In this document: piece after piece, positions 24,778-35,066 of the stretch
Position numbering within the stretch: the first letter of the stretch is position 1
How the letters are laid out: every line of letters starts with the position of its first letter
NCBI GenBank assembly: GCA_021613535.1
Contig: CP075492.1
Coordinates: forward strand, 9,424,001 to 9,488,000
Direction: 5' to 3'
Source of the DNA: Adineta vaga
Taxonomy: Eukaryota; Rotifera
DNA: 64,000 nt
Notes under the pieces: model-generated
The model's input: the letters and a program-made list of their open reading frames with translations, nothing else
Databases searched by the model: none
What the model was told of the DNA's origin: nothing
Translations under genes and position numbers: made by a program

Positions 24778-25524
24778 TCATCTGATTAAATTTCGAACAA
24801 AAAAAACATCAGAAGAAAGTTGTTCAAGTAAATCCAATTGTTTTTCATCGTCAATATCGTTTTGATTGATCAATAGCACCAATTGTAAACGAACAAATGT
24901 ATCCAATAAATTCATTTCTTCATCGGTTAATCGTACAAGTTCTTCATAAGCTTTAACAATTTCTTTGACTTTATCAACAAATAAATCAATATCAGTTAAA
25001 AATATCGATGTTAAGTCCATTAGATAGGATGATTGTTGATTTGTCATCCATTGAAGACCGGTTTCTAATTGTTCAGATATTTGCTGTTGACATGTAAATA
25101 GATTCGATAGAAGAAATGGAAAACTATTCTTCTTTTTTTCAAGTATAGATGCATATTGTTCATTGAACCAATGTTTATCGAGAGAATTAGTTGAAGAAGT
25201 CTTTGTAGCTAAACGCCATTGAGCTAAGAAACGAGCAATTTGATGATTTGATGAAAGATCATTATGATTAATAACAACGATATTAAATTGATTAATAGAT
25301 TCATTAAGAATTGTTGAAGTTAGTTGAAATGAAGAAAAAATAGATTGTAATTGTTCACGAGTGATGGACATTTGTGGAATTAATTTCATGATATATTTCT
25401 TTTCTGAAATAACGGAATACATTGTTGAATTGATTTTTTCTAGAGAGGAAATTTTTGTTTGATATGTTGATTCAAATAATTCCTTCAATTGTTCTTCGTG
25501 ATTCGACGATATTTCAATTTCCAT
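24778..25524 (-). CDS. unrecognised protein; possibly the 3' exon of the ALKBH4 gene
   Basis: ORF of 248 residues, helical and leucine-rich. The N-terminal part (residues about 10-50) has a strand pattern and an I-M-K-L-I step vaguely like the N-lobe of aminoglycoside-phosphotransferase-type kinases. A late segment (AYEELVRLTDEE..LL..FVRL) weakly resembles hydroxylysine kinase-like proteins. However, no HGD or DxD catalytic motifs are visible, so no function is assigned. It starts only 48 bp after the ALKBH4 stop. A 60-bp GT-AG interval at 25531-25590 would join the two reading frames in phase, with Glu-Lys then this protein's start Met. It may therefore be the C-terminal half of one protein rather than a separate gene. 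Confidence 0.55.
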   Translation of the reverse strand: MEIEISSNHEEQLKELFESTYQTKISSLEKINSTMYSVISEKKYIMKLIPQMSITREQLQSIFSSFQLTSTILNESINQFNIVVINHNDLSSNHQIARFLAQWRLATKTSSTNSLDKHWFNEQYASILEKKKNSFPFLLSNLFTCQQQISEQLETGLQWMTNQQSSYLMDLTSIFLTDIDLFVDKVKEIVKAYEELVRLTDEEMNLLDTFVRLQLVLLINQNDIDDEKQLDLLEQLSSDVFFVRNLIR

Positions 25525-25572
25525 TTTTTCCTATAAAAAAAACAAACATGAAATCATTATTCTAATTAAGAA

Positions 25573-26460
25573 TTATTTGATATATGTTACCATTGTTCGT
25601 GAATTCACTTCATTGGCAATATGTTCAAATCTTCCAACTGATATTCCAGTAAAACGTTTACCAATACGAATAATTCGTTCATACAAATCTTTATTTTCTT
25701 CATAGAATTTTTCGTTCGTTCCCGTTAATTCTCGGAATGTTACAGCTATTCGTCTATCTTGTATATGTTGTCCTTGTATTGCATGTTTATATTCATATCT
25801 TGCATCACCATAAAGTACAATCATCCATCGACGTGGTAGTGGAATATAAATAATCTTTTTCGAATCTTTTTCATTAGGTATTAATGAAAGAATTGTATTT
25901 GAAAGTAGATTAATTGTTATTAAACGTTCACCCCAAATCCACGTATCATCAATATGTGGATCAATATGTGATCCACGTTCAGATGAATAATCTAAATTAC
26001 ATAATTCAACCGATTGAAAATCATTTAATACACGATGTGTTTGTAAACGTTGAAGAATTGATTTGGAATACATGGGCATACCAGTGAAGTATTTCGTTTT
26101 AATTGTTTGTTTTTTAAAATTTATTTTTATACCAAAATCTTGTTTTAGACGACCGGATTGAGATGAAATCCAAATATCCTTATCGATTGAATCGATAAGA
26201 TTTTGTTCTTCAATTTCATTGAGAAAATCCGAAGCAAGATAAATGCCATCTAATGGAAATGCAATTGCATCATTTCCAATATCGTCATGATGCGGACATT
26301 GAGATTTTAATTCATAAATATCCATACGAATTGCTTGCCGACATGCATCACAATAAATGTAGACAATATGTGATTGAAAATCATTAGTGTTATGATCTTT
26401 TTGTAGTTTACATGTATTACAGGAACGAATACCTTTACATGCACATGTAGAAGCGTACAT
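25573..26460 (-). CDS. ALKBH4: ALKBH4 Fe(II)/2-oxoglutarate dioxygenase
   Basis: ORF of 295 residues. An N-terminal CxC...CxxC cysteine cluster (C6, C8, C14, C17) matches the CGCKGIRTC region of human ALKBH4. The AlkB fold contains SGR.KQD.G.K.NF, VE.CNLDY..ERGS, the iron ligands H169-x-D171 in the PHIDD motif, WGERL, His226 in the KHAI motif, and the 2OG-binding R-I-A-V-T-F-R. Family role: demethylation of monomethylated actin Lys84 and nucleic-acid 6mA have been proposed. The coding sequence may not stop at 25573: a GTAACA donor at 25590 would splice in phase to 25530 and add the downstream ORF. Divergent from RSRC2, first in the minus-strand block. Confidence 0.92.
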   Translation of the reverse strand: MYASTCACKGIRSCNTCKLQKDHNTNDFQSHIVYIYCDACRQAIRMDIYELKSQCPHHDDIGNDAIAFPLDGIYLASDFLNEIEEQNLIDSIDKDIWISSQSGRLKQDFGIKINFKKQTIKTKYFTGMPMYSKSILQRLQTHRVLNDFQSVELCNLDYSSERGSHIDPHIDDTWIWGERLITINLLSNTILSLIPNEKDSKKIIYIPLPRRWMIVLYGDARYEYKHAIQGQHIQDRRIAVTFRELTGTNEKFYEENKDLYERIIRIGKRFTGISVGRFEHIANEVNSRTMVTYIK

Positions 26461-26944
26461 TTTTGAAGAAATAACTGAATGAATGATGAAGAAATACTAT
26501 GTATGATGGTATACAGAGGGCGCCATTGGTAAAAATCCACTATGAACGATTAATTTTTTTCTTAATAAGCATAAAGAAAATCTTGGTAAAATTTTATTAG
26601 TTTATGAAAAGAAGATTATTATTGATAGATGCTAAACGATAGGTAACAATGGTAGAATTCAACCAATAGAACATTTGTTCTTAGTTCTTCGTTACATATC
26701 ATAAATTATCAATATCATGGTCGGTAGAATTGAAATATTTTTCTAAAAATTACATGATGTACTGTGTAATTATATTTACTGTTTTGAATAATGTGATCCG
26801 ATGTAAACTCAATCGGATAACAAAAGTTTTGCATTCATAGTATTTTCAATTGATAAAATCTTCGTTCTCCGTTCGTTTCTTTTTGAATAATTCATCTTTT
26901 GTTTTTATTCTAGAAAGGAATTTTCGATTGCTTTTTATAAAACA
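26461..26944. promoter_or_regulatory. divergent upstream region of ALKBH4 and RSRC2
   Basis: 484 bp between divergent start codons, AT-rich, with no gene recognised. It presumably contains both promoters. Confidence 0.45.
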
Positions 26945-28811
26945 ATGGCCGATAACAAGTAAAAAAAACAAAACTGTCGATTTTATCGTTCGAAACTATA
27001 TCGTTTTCTTTTGTAGAACGGATGAATTAATAACAACGGATGAGAAACCAACATCTACAACAAAATCTCATGTAAGCTTAACGTTTTATTTATCTAGTTT
27101 AGAAGCTTTGTTTTCTTTTCATTCTGTTTGTTTTGTTTTGTTTTCTTGTTCATTAAATTTCAACTAATCTCTCATTTTCTTATCCGAAAGAAAGTTCCAC
27201 ATGGTTCTACTTCTCATCGATCGGAATCAATGTAATGACGATTATCTCCAATGTGAAACTAGATTGTAAGTTAGAAAATCAAAGAAAATTTTTCTTTTAT
27301 TTCGGTAGGTAGTAAAATATTTGTTCGTAGGAAAATGGGAATTTATTTTTTGAGATAGATGATGACATATTTTTTGGATTTTTCTTTCAGGAAAAACATA
27401 CTGGTGATAAATCACATCACCGAAAACGACATGATCGATCTCGATCATCATCAGTCAAACGTCATCGACATAAACGATCACATTCGAGATCAAGATCTCG
27501 ACATCATCGACAAAAACGATATCGACATAGTCGATCACGTTCGCCACGACGTAAAAGATCACGATCACGATCACGATCCAGAAAACGTTCGCCTCGAAGA
27601 CGTCCTAGTCCTAGTAAATACTTCAGTTTTATTTGCATAATAATCAAATCCATTCATTTTTTCCAGTACGAAATCGAATTGTTCATGTAGAATCACGCGT
27701 CACAGAAGATGATAGAAAACGTATACAACAAGAAGCACTACAAAAATTGAAAGATATGGCAGGTAAATTATTCCTTTTGTTTTGTTTATACTCTATAAAT
27801 TCTTGTGGAATGTCTTTTTTCTTTATTCAAGCTAATAATACATTGGATTTGTCACAATTAACCATCGATGATTTGAAGAAAACAATTGATGTACCAAAAG
27901 AAATGCGATCAAATCAAGCGATAACTATTGCATATCAAATGGAAGAAATTCGAAAATTAGTAAGTTGAATCGAATGTTAATTAACTTTATCTAAATTTCA
28001 ATAACAAAATAGTAACAGGGTACAATAAGAGATACTCTTGTTAAGAAATATTTCACATATACATATCGATCGTATTGTACGTTTGGCTGTTGTTACATAG
28101 TATTCTTGTTAGTAAAACAGATGCCTATCGAGAGAAGGTTAGTCAATCGAAGACTTCTTTTTGTACTCTAAGGTCATTTCATAATGTTTTGCGGTTTGAA
28201 ATAAATGAGGCAAGAGATAGATTCCAACTGGAAAATACACAAAACTATCGGATTACCCATATCGATCTCTTGCATTAATCATCAAGTAAAGATAGATAAA
28301 TAAACTCGCTAGAACCATGCTTAATTCATCTGAATACAAACATAATTGATTGATTGATTGATTTAGATTGAAGAATTAAGTGGTATAACGATTCCAAAAA
28401 TATACAATACCGGCGCTGTTAATCCACTTCAATATGCTCAACAACAACGTAAACGAAAATTATTATGGTCAAAAACTAATGATAATGTAGAACAGATCAT
28501 TTCTCTACTGATATCGAATTAATCTTATTTCCTTCTAGACATCGACTAGTAAAGTGGGTGCAGCAATAACAAATGGACAAAATGAAAAAGATGCAGAAAA
28601 ATATCGAAAATTATTAGGAATGAAATCAGGTGGTAATTCAGTAAATGATACGACAGAATCTGATGCAATTCATCAACAACAACAAGATACATTTGATTCA
28701 CTTGACAAAGAATATCAAACAGCTCGAATAACAACACATTTACGACGTGGTGTTGGACTTGGATTTCTTTCTCAAGGACCTTTTATACCTTCATCATCAG
28801 ACAAAACTTAA
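26945..28811 (+). CDS. RSRC2: RSRC2-like arginine/serine-rich coiled-coil protein
   Basis: Seven-exon model: 26945-26958, 27017-27071, 27391-27613, 27667-27762, 27832-27959, 28367-28486, 28539-28811, giving 302 residues. An N-terminal Arg/Ser/His-rich region (RSRSRSPRRK-type repeats, residues 30-98) is followed by a conserved C-terminus: GI.IP..YN..AVNPLQYA, KRKLLW, KYRKLLGMK and the closing ARI.TH.RRGVGLGF of the SMAP/RSRC2 family. Role: nuclear, associated with splicing factors; function poorly defined. The first two exons are short, and the Met start at 26945 is supported by phase only. An RS protein rich in CGA/AGA codons is easy to mis-splice in silico, so the 5' part is less certain than exons 3-7. 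Confidence 0.85.
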
Positions 28812-29172
28812 ATATTGTACATACACATATATTCTCTTGTCTCTCTCTCTCTCTTTCTCTTTGATAATCATACGAAAAAAAAACAAAAACAAAATTATAT
28901 CCAACAAAAACTTCATATTTTCATTAAGTTCTTCGACTGACTTGTTTATCTAATATGATTAGATTTTATTTGCATGCATGATAATAGGTTTATAGAATTA
29001 CTACTGAAACAATCATGTAGTATGAATGCAATCACTAATATTTTGTGGAAGGTCGTTTTGATTTAATTTCTAATCAATTCTATGACATCGTTTTGAATAC
29101 TTTCGAAAAAGAAAATTCGCTATCTATATCACGCACAGATATCTTTGACATTAATCTCTTAAAATTCTAGAT
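28812..29172. other. gap between RSRC2 and RPE
   Basis: 361 bp containing CT- and A-rich tracts and, at the end, a TTCTAG 3' splice site two bases before the RPE start codon. No gene seen. Confidence 0.55.
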
Positions 29173-29910
29173 ATGGATTCATTACCAAAAAGTATCAAAG
29201 GTTTAATTGGTCCATCAATTCTCAATGCAGATCTATCAGCATTAGCTGATGAAAGTCGTCGTCTTCTTCATGCCGGTGCTGACTACCTTCATCTTGATGT
29301 AATGGATGGTCATTTCGTTCCGAATTTAACGATTGGTCATCCAGTTATCAAATGTCTTCGAAAAAATATTCCAAAAGTTTATTTTGATGCACATATGATG
29401 GTTTCAAAACCCGAACAATGGATTGAAGAAATGGCTGGTGCTGGTGTTAATCAATATACATTTCATATTGAATCTACAACAGCTGAAAACATTCCAGAGA
29501 TAATACGGAAAATCAAAGAAGCGGACATGAAAGTTGGATTAGGTATTAAACCTAAAACTGATATTACGGTTGTGAAGGAATATATCAATGATATTGATGT
29601 TGTTTTAATAATGACTGTTGAACCAGGTTTTGGTGGACAAAAATTTATGGGAGATATGATGGAAAAAGTTCGTTGGTTAAGAAAAAATTATCCACAATTA
29701 CATCATATCGAAGTTGATGGTGGTGTAAATATGAAAACAATTGAAGATTGTGCACAAGCTGGTGCAAATATGATTGTTTCTGGTTCTGCAATTGTTGAAA
29801 GTAAACAACCAGATAAAGACATGGAACAAATGAGAAATTTAATTGATGAAAGTTTAAAAAGTAAAAAATTACATATTCAAGTCACAAATGATGAACATTG
29901 TTCACATTAA
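29173..29910 (+). CDS. RPE: ribulose-phosphate 3-epimerase
   Basis: Intronless ORF of 245 residues; the family is usually 220-230. It catalyses interconversion of ribulose-5-phosphate and xylulose-5-phosphate in the cytosolic pentose phosphate pathway. The TIM-barrel motifs are all present: PSILNADLSAL, HLDVMDGHFVPN (metal and catalytic residues H40, D42), DAHMMV, VEPGFGGQ, VDGGVN and a late VSGSAIV phosphate-binding loop. The ATG is preceded by an ATTCTAG 3' splice site, consistent with trans-splicing or a 5' UTR intron. The last 15 residues are a divergent hydrophilic tail. Confidence 0.96.
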   Translation: MDSLPKSIKGLIGPSILNADLSALADESRRLLHAGADYLHLDVMDGHFVPNLTIGHPVIKCLRKNIPKVYFDAHMMVSKPEQWIEEMAGAGVNQYTFHIESTTAENIPEIIRKIKEADMKVGLGIKPKTDITVVKEYINDIDVVLIMTVEPGFGGQKFMGDMMEKVRWLRKNYPQLHHIEVDGGVNMKTIEDCAQAGANMIVSGSAIVESKQPDKDMEQMRNLIDESLKSKKLHIQVTNDEHCSH

Positions 29911-32900
29911 ATTTTTATCATTCGATTGATTTTAATATCAACTAAATATAGTTTTACCATAGTAGACTAATTTTCTTTTCTTTTTAATGACGAAAGTATT
30001 TGCAATATATCTACATACTGAAACAAATCGATTCTACTTGATTAATTATCATTTATTTACGATAAACAAGTTAGTCGATTGAGTAGATTTTTTCTATGAT
30101 ATATTAGATGGTAAAACAAGAGAAAAATTGCTCATACAATCAGTATGCACGAAACTAATTAGATTATTCATTCTCTTTTTAATTTTACTCGATGGCCTTA
30201 GCGTGTTTCTTGTTTAAATGTATTCTTTTCAGTTCTATTCATGCATTTTCTTTCTCTTCCATTGTCATACAAGACATACACACAAAAAAGAATCAGAATG
30301 CGGAAGAAATAGATGATGATCATGTCATTAATTTTGTTTGTAATCTTTTGAATTCATCTACATGAATATCATAATAGACTGTTTTACTTGAAAATCTTCT
30401 GCATCATTGATTTATCTTTTGTTAAAATACGAATGTATAAATATTAGAGTTGAATGAAGAACAAACGGATTCTTGTAACCGATAATATGAAGATATATAG
30501 TCCATTATGATCTTCTTTTTGCAATCAGCTGTCAAATCAACATATTGTATTGCTGACGTTGTTGAAACGATGCATATCATCGACATACATCATTTTCAAC
30601 TAGAAAAAGTCCCTTGATTATTCTGAGTTATTTCGAAGGGAAAGAGCAAGAAACAACTCAATTGATATGCATTCATTGGATTTCATTTAACTCGTTTTAT
30701 GGTCGACAAACATGTTTTTCGAATATTTATGCACGACACAACAATATAATCGCAAACTCCTAAGAAGAAGAAAAAAAGAAGCAACACAACATGAAGCCAG
30801 AAAAACATGAGATACGATTACATTACAATATCTAGAACTGTGATGGCGACAAGAAATAACTATTGTTATGCATATATGTAAACATCAAAATCATTATTTT
30901 TTTCTATGTATATACATATCGACACATATACATCGATGTTTTCGCTATTAATATTAAAAAAAAAGTAATAGCAAAGAGATTATATTTCGTTGGCATATCA
31001 GAAAACTATTGACACAAAGAAATAATCAATCGAACGTGTGTGTTATGTTTGCAATCGAAGCGGTTTGAGTACAAAAGACATATGTATAGAAAGAGACAAG
31101 AGTTATGAGAAAAGAAAAAATAAATTCGATTCATTTTCTCTCCTCTCTCCTTCGTCTTACTTTCTGTGCAACATCCAACAGTAAAATAACCTTCTCAATG
31201 TACGAAAAAAGAATAGAAAACAGTAACTAGGTAGGACTGTTTTTGTTATTTTTAGTTGTCTACTATCAGCACGAACAAATTAAGGTAGAGCTTATGCAAA
31301 TTGAGAAGCTTATTAGAATATAACTTGATGACATTTCAATCATTGTTGTTGTTGTTGTTATTATTCGCTGTGTACTATTGCTGTTAAAAACACTAGGCAC
31401 AATAATTACATTGAGACTGACAAGAGAATATTTCTTCCAGCTGAAATTTATGTTGCTGATTTTTTTGCACATTTATTCTTTTCGAAAATCTACTCTTAAT
31501 GATAGAAACCATCAGAAAAAAATCTTTATTATTGTTCTCGATTTTCTACTGAGTAATTTGCTTGCAAGTATTAATAGAAAAGAAATACACATTAGAACAT
31601 GGCAAACATCTGTCGATGTCGTTTCTTGATATAGAATCAATTCTTTCCTCTTTTTTTTCTCTTCACCTAAAGCAACATAAGAAAAAAACACAAATACGAT
31701 TAAGATATAAATATACACACACAAGTATAAACTAGCTTTCACCAGGTATCTCATTTAACCGACTTCTATTCGTGTCAATAATAAATAATAAATTAATCAG
31801 CAATTGGAGTTTTTTTTTGCACTCTCTGTCTCTCTTCGTTTCTATATATATTTATTCTATTCCGTCGTCTTCGTCGTCAAACAACATATACTATCGATTA
31901 GAAAAGAAATCCATGTGGTAGAATATATAAAATAAAACAAGCTCTTTGACTTGGCTTCACCCGAATGTTTGCTATATCTTTTGTTATTATTGACATTAGA
32001 AAAGGGTAAAAAAAGTTCGTACTTCATGACATTAGTTAGATAGAGTAAAGAAATTTGATCATTGATAACAAGCAAATGTTCTTCTGAAAAAAAAAGAGAA
32101 ATTTCTTATAAATAATCTTTTCATCAGACGATTTCGATTAGAATCTAAATAAGGAAAAAAGCCTATGAAAGAATAATGATAATAATCAGCAAATGTAAGC
32201 AAACGGAAATCCTCGATCGTTCGTTTTTTTTCTTCTTTCTCATCAGGCAATGCTATTAATATAGAGTAAATGAGAAGTTCAACTTGATTCTTTTCTTCTG
32301 TCATACAATCTAGACCAGGGTACAAAAGATACCCAGCTGATCGGCCAAAGGAGCACATTTTGCGTTCTTTTTCTCGAACTACTTCTTCTTCTCTCTCTCT
32401 CTCTCTTTCTTTTTTGTGATACTGATGATAGCTCGAGGGGACGACATACATAAATTATATGGCTGACATGAGCCCGTTCTCTTGCTTGTTTATCGTCGAA
32501 TGCTCGCGAAGGTTGATTCTTCACCATCGGCCCAACTGTTCCGGGCAAACAAGAAAGAGAGGGGAGAGAGAAAACGAGAGAATGGGGCAAAAAAACAGCT
32601 GAGAATGCATATAAATAAAGAAAAAGAAACCCATATGATAGTTCGGGTAAGAGGAAAAAAGAGAAATAAGAGAGCACCATACGAGTCCTGTGTTGTCTTC
32701 TTGTTGTCAGCGGTGGTAGTTGTATATATATATATATATGTTCACGATAGGAGAGCGACATTGACAGGGATAAACCTAAAGAAATAACTATCTATCTCTG
32801 TACATCAAGACGATTGCTTAAAAAAAAAGGTAACTAATTGTCGTCTTTCATAGTGATGACAGATATTCAATATAAATAATAGTAGCAGGAAAAAAACTCC

Positions 32901-33100
32901 GAAGTAGACATATATGTGAAACATGTGTAGCATATCAATATATTATTAACATTCATTATATCTTATAATTGACAATCGGTTAATAAATGTGTGAATATGA
33001 ATGGTTGTTATTAATAACCAATCGGCAACGTCCAAACACATGTTCATCAAAAAAAGTATCTATGAGCCATGTATATATATATGTATTCGTTATTTTAGAT
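29911..33100. other. 3.2-kb gene-poor region upstream of RagC-like gene
   Basis: AT-rich sequence with simple repeats, including a (TA)n at 32722-32739. Short ORFs on both strands overlap at 32059-32787 but have low-complexity Arg/Glu/Ser composition and no recognisable family. A 3' splice site (ATTTTAG, 33092-33098) just before the RagC-like ATG means that part of this region may be a 5' UTR intron. Confidence 0.55.
32722..32739. repeat. (TA)n microsatellite
   Basis: About nine TA units in the gene-poor region. Confidence 0.85.
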
Positions 33101-35066
33101 ATGAATTACGGGCCAAGTGGAGCCTATAACACCCCAACAAACAATGGATTGAGTTCAGGTAGTGATTATTATCCTATATATCATCCTCATTATCAACCTT
33201 CTACCAAAACCTATTCAAATGGATCATATGATTCCTTGAAAATCAATAATTACAATCGATTTGATGATCAAGAAGATGAACCACAACAAGAGCAACAACA
33301 ACAACAACAACAACAACAACAAATCGAAAATGATTATAATATAAATGACCCTAATAGGCCAAAATTACTTATGTGGGGTCTTACAAAGTACATAGTTTGA
33401 ATAAATAAAATGTCATTTTGAATTCGAAAATGTTTTCTTATTAGAAGTGGCAAAACATCGGTATTAAAATTAATTTTTGAGAAAATGGCTGCCGGTGAAA
33501 CCTTACAACTTCCAGAAACTAAAATGGTTCAAATTCATGGTAAGAAAAACATTCATTAAAAGCGATAAAATCTTCTTTATTTTTTTCAGAACTTACATGT
33601 GGTGTTCATATTCGATTTCAAATTCGTGATGTACCTGGTCCAAAAACTGCATCAGCAAGTGATTTTGAAAACTATGCACTTGAATCAACGACTATAGTTT
33701 TTATTCTTGATGTGACTGTATGTACTTGAAATTGAAATGAATTTTATTAATGAATCGTTGAATTTATAGGAAGATTATACAGAAGCAATTAATTTACTAA
33801 TTAGTTCAGTGCAATGGATGTATAAAAATGGTCATAATGTACGATTTGAAGTATTAATTCATAAAGTAAAACGAAACAAAAAAAGTTTTGATTTCAGAAA
33901 AATGAAGTTACTTTACTTGTTTTCTTGTAGGTTGATGGTGTTCAGGAACAAGATCGTTTGGAAAGGTATTCATCCATACAGCAACAAGTAAATGTGATGT
34001 TAAAAGAATGTTCAATTAGAGAACCTGTTATAAAGTAAAAAGATACTTTCGATGATTAGTTTCTTTTTTGACATTGAAATATTTTTGGGTACATCTAGTT
34101 TCTATCTAACAAGTATTTATGATCATTCAATTCATGAAGCATTTAGTAAGATAGTGCAAAATCAAATGAGACAATTACGTGATTTGGAAAATATGCTGGA
34201 TTTAGTGACAGCGGTATGTTTCTTAATGAATGGAAAGACTATAGAACATTTTAATTTTAGAGTACGCAATTGGACAAGATCTTTGTGTGTGATATTTATA
34301 ATAAGATATTTCTTGCATCCGACACCAGACCGGTGGAAACTCAACTCTCCGAATTGTGTTGTGATGTTGTAGATGTTTATACAGACATTTCATCTATCTA
34401 TGGGTAAGATTTTATATCACTGAAATCTTTTGGTAAAAGAGAGAATGGAAAGTATCATTTCATCGAATATATAGACACTTAAGAGAATAGATATATTTAT
34501 ATTTACATCTTTTTTTCCTATCTAAGCAATCAATAATATGTCCTTTATGATTTCGGAAGTTCAACGAATAGTTCCTTATGTATTCATTCTATACTGAATC
34601 CTTTCGAGAGTTTCAAGCAATATCAATAAGTTGATGAAAAGTGGAAAGACAGTTTCAGTATAGATTAAGTCTCTAGACAATTGATTCATATAAGACATAA
34701 ACAATTTTCAAGGTTAAAACAAGGTTCTTGTCTATTTGTTTTTTTTTTCGTATACAATTACCTTAAAAATTTGATTTTCTTTTATAGAACAAATAGTAGC
34801 CCGGTGCTTGATTCAATGTCGTTTTGCACCATTGAACTTTCAATTGGTCTTGTACTTTATTTAAAAGATATTAATCCAACTACTGCACTTATATGTATAT
34901 TAAAAAAAGAATCAAAAATAAATGAAGGTAAAATATAATCCATTGATTTCGTGTTGTTTTCTAAAAAATTTCATTCGTTTGATTTTTAGCTTTAATGGAA
35001 GTTAATTTGAATATTTTGAAGAAAGAAATTCAAGATTTATTTCTTAATAATTCATCTCGACAATAA
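33101..35066 (+). CDS. RRAGC: RagC/RagD-like GTPase
   Basis: Nine exons: 33101-33387, 33445-33539, 33590-33717, 33770-33865, 33931-34034, 34099-34213, 34261-34403, 34788-34927, 34990-35066, giving 394 residues (human RagC 399). G1 is GLTKSGKTS, G3 is DVPGP, G4/G5 region is [10 protein letters not shown]. The diagnostic Rag motif [18 protein letters not shown] and the C-terminal longin/roadblock-like domain ([19 protein letters not shown]) are present. The N-terminus carries a poly-Gln run. Role: with RagA/B and Ragulator it recruits mTORC1 to lysosomes in response to amino acids. Odd point: the usual DFPGQ is DVPGP, so the Gln after the Gly is replaced by Pro. The switch regions are divergent overall. 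Confidence 0.9.

Noticed and set aside
27191-27231. Candidate extra RSRC2 exon between AAAG and GTAATG
   Set aside because: It has plausible splice signals and reads open in frame, but its 41-bp length would shift the conserved RS-rich frame; skipping it keeps the frame.
32059-32787. Overlapping ORFs on both strands in the gene-poor region
   Set aside because: Arg/Glu/Ser-rich low-complexity translations of purine tracts, no family resemblance, and no supporting splice structure.
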